This document shows positions 6,290 to 9,070 of a DNA stretch of 9,070 bases, in pieces; positions within the stretch are counted from its first letter, which is position 1, and the number at the start of each line of letters is the position of its first letter. A model generated the notes under the pieces. The model did not search any database. It was not told where the DNA came from and saw only the letters and a program-made list of their open reading frames with translations. The translations under genes and the position numbers were made by a program. This DNA is from Armatimonadota bacterium (lineage in GTDB: Bacteria > Armatimonadota > Fimbriimonadia > Fimbriimonadales > ATM1), in assembly GCA_013816225.1 (NCBI GenBank), contig JACDEQ010000016.1, forward strand, positions 8,384 through 17,453, written 5' to 3'.

Positions 6290-6295
6290 AGTATA
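6290..6295 (-). promoter_or_regulatory. Possible -10 element (TATACT) of PEP-CTERM copy B
   Basis: TATACT on the minus strand is a one-mismatch match to TATAAT, about 66 nt before the ATG at 6224 and inside the gap behind the ABC ATPase gene. I see no good -35 hexamer 16-18 bp upstream, so the promoter is only tentatively placed. Confidence 0.35.
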
Positions 6296-6337
6296 CGGCG
6301 AGTTGTAGAAAATAATACCTGGCAAATGTGCCCGCTT

Positions 6338-7093
6338 TTACACAACGTCCGATACGGACACCTTTTCGGAGCGAGCCTTTTCGATGACCTCGGCGACCCT
6401 GGGGTCGTCGAATTCAACAAATTTCGCCGGCGAATCATCGAAAATAATCGAGCCAGTGTGTAGAAACACGATCCGATCGGCTACCCGTAACGCCGAGTTC
6501 AGATCATGGGTGACGAGAATGCTCGTGGCTTGCAGCTTCTCGTCGACCTCTTTGATCAATCCGTCGATTGCGTAGGCCGTCACGGGGTCTAACCCACTGG
6601 TGGGCTCGTCGTAAAACAGAATTTCCGGATCGGTGGCGAGGGCCCTTGCGATCCCTACCCGCTTTCGCATACCGCCGCTCAATTCGTTCGGGTAAAGCGA
6701 GCCGGTATCGACCAGGCCCACCGTTTCGAGGCTCTTGGCAACCAGTTCGAGAACTTCATCTGTCCCCAGGCTCCGCTGGCGAACTGCCGCGAAGCTGATG
6801 TTGTCGGCTACGTCGAGATAGTCGAATAGGGCCGCTCCCTGGAAGACGACGCCCACCTTCCTGCGTATCTCCTCGAGCTCTCTTGGCTTACATGCTTGGA
6901 TATCTTTGCCGAACAACTCGACACACCCGCAAGTGGGTTCCAAAAGGCCAGCCATGCAACGCAGGAGCGTGGTCTTCCCTCCCCCGGAGCTACCCATTAC
7001 AGCGACGGTCTCGCCTTTGAACACGTCCAGCGATACTCCCTGAAGCACCGTGTTTGTGCCAAACCTGTGCGTCAGGTCGCGGACGCGAATCAT
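6338..7093 (-). CDS. ABC transporter ATP-binding protein, MlaF/Mkl-like (phospholipid transport type)
   Basis: This 251-aa ATPase subunit is cytosolic and powers an ABC transporter. The motifs are complete: Walker A GSSGGGKTT (34-42), Q-loop Gln85 in VVFQGAALFDYLDV, signature LSGGMRKRV (138-146), Walker B ILFYDEP (158-164), D-loop SGLD (166-169) and switch His196. The QGAALFD sequence after the Q-loop and LSGGMRKRVGIARA are typical of the MlaF/TTG2A/Mkl branch. Members of that branch work with an MlaE-type permease and an MCE-domain lipid binder to move phospholipids between membranes. Neither partner is beside it: upstream is a divergent gene, downstream the PEP-CTERM pair. They may lie elsewhere. 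ATG 7093 has no Shine-Dalgarno at normal distance; TATACT lies 7 nt upstream, suggesting a leaderless or nearly leaderless transcript. Family assignment is secure; the substrate is inferred. Confidence 0.9.
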   Translation of the reverse strand: MIRVRDLTHRFGTNTVLQGVSLDVFKGETVAVMGSSGGGKTTLLRCMAGLLEPTCGCVELFGKDIQACKPRELEEIRRKVGVVFQGAALFDYLDVADNISFAAVRQRSLGTDEVLELVAKSLETVGLVDTGSLYPNELSGGMRKRVGIARALATDPEILFYDEPTSGLDPVTAYAIDGLIKEVDEKLQATSILVTHDLNSALRVADRIVFLHTGSIIFDDSPAKFVEFDDPRVAEVIEKARSEKVSVSDVV

Positions 7094-7100
7094 TGGGCTA

Positions 7101-7108
7101 AGTATACT
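7101..7108. promoter_or_regulatory. Palindromic AGTATACT between divergent genes, possible shared -10
   Basis: AGTATACT is its own reverse complement and reads TATACT on both strands. On the minus strand this -10-like hexamer (7106-7101) is 7 nt before the ATG of the ABC ATPase gene; on the plus strand (7103-7108) it is 42 nt before the ATG at 7151. No convincing -35 is seen on either side. A single site serving both directions is a hypothesis. Confidence 0.35.
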
Positions 7109-7150
7109 CTTCAGGAATCCCTGCGACCCCGTACACGTTAACCCAGACCT

Positions 7151-7960
7151 ATGAAATTGAGAATCCCTCTGCTTCTTGCTATGTTGCCTCTCGCCTCCGC
7201 CGGTCAGTCGCCTCTGGCCCTCAGATTTGCCAAGGGTGAGACATTACGGTATGTGTCGTCGGTTAGCGCGACGCAGTCGGCCAAGTACCGCGGTGAAATC
7301 TTCGCGATCAAGATGTCAGGAAGCAATACGATGGTCATTAGTGTGAAATCGGTGGCGAACGGAAAGGCGTCCATGTCGGTTTCCTACACGGGCGGCCAGT
7401 CTTTCGCAACGGCCACCAGCTTGCCCGAGGGAGCTAAGAAGGACAGGGCCAAAATCGAAGCGGAAGCCGCTAAGGCGCTCAAGGCAACGCTTTCGGGCGG
7501 AGCGAGGTCGCAAACGGTTAAGGGTAACGGCTCTTCGACCTACTCGATCCCCATGAAGGACGGCCAATCGATGACGATCCAGGATGGCGCATTTATGATG
7601 CTCATCCTGCCGAAACTAGCTCCGAGAGTAAACACGCCATGGACCGCCCATATTAGGATGCCGATTCCAGGGGCGACCGGCGCCATGTCGGTAAAGTACA
7701 AGCTCGTCGGATCGGCGACTTACAACGGGCAGGCCGCGCGCAAGATCGTCTTTTCTACTTCCGACAGCGAATCAAAGAAGCAAGGCGATGTCGCGGTGAA
7801 AGTGACCATCGGCGTGAACGGCCACATCCTGCTCAATCCCGCTTCAGGCAAGATCGTGCAGGGCGAAGTGCGCCGCAGCGTCAAGACGACGCTCACGCAC
7901 GCCAAGGAAGGAACCCGCACCAGCGAACAATCATCGCTGCAAACGTTCAAGAAAGTTTAG
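7151..7960 (+). CDS. Secreted protein of unknown function
   Basis: This 269-aa protein carries a clear Sec signal peptide: MKLR, then a Leu-rich core ending ASA, with cleavage likely after Ala17. There is no lipobox Cys, no second membrane segment and no PEP-CTERM tail, so it should be released or periplasmic. The mature part starts with an LRFAKGETLRYVSSVSATQ segment followed by many beta-strand-like stretches. A Lys/Ala-rich, probably helical linker sits near residues 93-115 (EGAKKDRAKIEAEAAKALKA). The C-terminal part contains VNGHILLNPASGKIVQGEVRR. This layout recalls DUF6263-like exported proteins, but I cannot confirm that. The ATG at 7151 has no good Shine-Dalgarno. It is divergent from the ABC ATPase gene, and its TAG overlaps the TAA of the convergent ATPase gene at 7957-7960, leaving no room for a terminator. 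Confidence 0.8.
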   Translation: MKLRIPLLLAMLPLASAGQSPLALRFAKGETLRYVSSVSATQSAKYRGEIFAIKMSGSNTMVISVKSVANGKASMSVSYTGGQSFATATSLPEGAKKDRAKIEAEAAKALKATLSGGARSQTVKGNGSSTYSIPMKDGQSMTIQDGAFMMLILPKLAPRVNTPWTAHIRMPIPGATGAMSVKYKLVGSATYNGQAARKIVFSTSDSESKKQGDVAVKVTIGVNGHILLNPASGKIVQGEVRRSVKTTLTHAKEGTRTSEQSSLQTFKKV

Positions 7961-9070
7961 TCGGCGAACGGGTCGTCGCTCGAGTAAATGGGTGGCGCGC
8001 GCATTTTCTGGGCGGGAACACGCCTACCGGTCTTGTTGATGATACTCAGCGGGTCGCCGTTTTGGGAGGCTGCTAAATCACGGCATATTTTGTTCAGACT
8101 CTCTTCCCGCTCGTTGGGATCAAGCAGAGCCAGTTGTTCGCGCACTTGTGCCTCCGATACCTTTCCACCTCCCAGTGCGACCGCCTGCTTCAGGATCCGC
8201 ATTTCAATGGGCAATGACGGCGAGCAAGGGTATTGGCTCATGCCATCGTTCCCGCGAAGAATCGAAGGCAGAGGAAACCGAACAAAGACCGGTTGGCTGA
8301 AATGGGGGTGTCGGATCATCATGAGGCCGGGGTCCGCGGTGGCCAGCTTTTCACGAACCGCCTGAGGGTACACGGTATAGATCGAATTCGCCAGTTCTTC
8401 CAATTGAATATGCCCGTACGCAGAATTGGCCGAGTTCCCTACAACCTGGGGATCGACCCTGGAGCGGAACTGTTGAGCGCCGAAAAGCACCAAGCCGAGA
8501 TACCGGCCGCGGGCAGCGATGTCTCGCAGCGCGCGGACGACATAGGTTTCGTGCCCGGAAGTGGGGGCGTACTTGTTCAGCTCGTCTACGACAACGATCA
8601 GACGCTTGACACCCAGCCTGCCCTGCTCCATGCGGCTTCGCAAATCGCTGATCACCGCGGCGAAGACCAAATCCTGCGCCTCGACGTCGGACTGTGATAG
8701 GTCGATGACGTATGCGGTCCGATCTTTGAACGTCTCCGGCAGCGGATTGATCGTGTCACCAGAATTCGAGATCAGGCCATGAAAGCGCACGGAGAAATTG
8801 TCGATCCGATTTAACATCTTGCGGATAGTCGCCGGGTGGTGCGTCTTGTAATCGCCTGAGTCTGCTAAATTCAGCATCGCCTGGACTGCGGCAACGAGGC
8901 CCTTCAAGTTGCTTACCTTCATTGGAGGGCTCGCGTCGCTCAGTCTAAACGCGTCGCGGCCGGCGACGTCGCGAACCAGGAACTGAAGAAAAGCGTCGGC
9001 TTTCACGTCCAGGTCTTCGCGATTGAGGAGCACCTCTGCGTGTTTCAAGACCTCCTTCAAACCGTAGCAA
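7957..9070 (-). CDS. HerA-like (DUF87-type) ATPase, C-terminal part (5' end outside window)
   Basis: This is the C-terminal 370 residues of an ATP-binding protein of the HerA/FtsK superfamily; the Walker A part lies beyond base 9070, and the frame is open to the edge. Counting from the TTG at 9060, a Walker B strand with acidic pair, LIVVVDELNKYAP, is at 154-166. It is followed by VVRALRDIAARGRYLGLVLFGAQQFRSRVDP (174-204), the arrangement of HerA-type hexameric ATPases, with the sensor Gln in FGAQQ and candidate arginine finger residues nearby. The tail is poorly conserved and ends SSDDPFAD. HerA in archaea works with the NurA nuclease in DNA end processing; bacterial relatives have varied roles, including some antiphage systems. 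No nuclease partner is seen downstream; upstream is unknown. The stop overlaps that of the convergent secreted gene. Confidence 0.85.
   Translation of the reverse strand, partial: CYGLKEVLKHAEVLLNREDLDVKADAFLQFLVRDVAGRDAFRLSDASPPMKVSNLKGLVAAVQAMLNLADSGDYKTHHPATIRKMLNRIDNFSVRFHGLISNSGDTINPLPETFKDRTAYVIDLSQSDVEAQDLVFAAVISDLRSRMEQGRLGVKRLIVVVDELNKYAPTSGHETYVVRALRDIAARGRYLGLVLFGAQQFRSRVDPQVVGNSANSAYGHIQLEELANSIYTVYPQAVREKLATADPGLMMIRHPHFSQPVFVRFPLPSILRGNDGMSQYPCSPSLPIEMRILKQAVALGGGKVSEAQVREQLALLDPNEREESLNKICRDLAASQNGDPLSIINKTGRRVPAQKMRAPPIYSSDDPFAD

Noticed and set aside
1..9070. CRISPR array, tRNA/rRNA genes, insertion sequences or phage genes
   Set aside because: I found no regularly spaced repeats, no cloverleaf or rRNA blocks, no transposase motifs or flanking inverted repeats, and no abrupt change in composition.

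Overview
The window looks like a chromosomal segment from a GC-moderate (about 55-58%) bacterium. A VanW-family cell-wall protein sits close to two PEP-CTERM proteins (signal peptide, then IPEP, a hydrophobic stretch and an Arg-rich tail), next to an MlaF-like ATPase. That mix fits an Armatimonadota (Fimbriimonadia-like) genome best. This is an inference from gene content, not a proof; Verrucomicrobiota or Planctomycetota remain possible. There are no tRNA or rRNA genes, CRISPR arrays, IS elements, or signs of recent transfer.

Layout. (1) 1-2589, plus strand: the 3' part of cysS (cysteinyl-tRNA synthetase), then a VanW/G5-like envelope protein 7 nt later, then a small unrecognised ORF, ending in a clear hairpin plus T-tract terminator. 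(2) 2591-4665, minus strand: a small zinc-ribbon-like single-pass membrane protein and, 2 nt behind its stop, an AMP-forming long-chain acyl-CoA ligase, converging on the first operon. (3) 4688-6337, minus strand: two tandem 210-aa PEP-CTERM paralogs, about 68% identical with no indels. Each has its own Shine-Dalgarno and upstream region. The first is closed by a good terminator, and the second has an unusually structured 5' leader. (4) 6338-7093, minus strand: an MlaF-like ABC ATPase without its permease, divergent from (5) 7151-7960, plus strand, a secreted protein of unknown function. (6) 7957-9070, minus strand: the C-terminal part of a HerA-like (DUF87-type) ATPase whose stop codon overlaps that of the secreted gene.

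Most of the window concerns the envelope: VanW protein, exported PEP-CTERM proteins, lipid-transport ATPase, fatty-acid activation. No single pathway ties these genes together. I see no clear undescribed multi-gene system. The most interesting items are the duplicated PEP-CTERM pair with differently built leaders (one with two mutually exclusive hairpins over the Shine-Dalgarno), the zinc-ribbon membrane protein translationally coupled to the acyl-CoA ligase, and hints of leaderless transcripts.
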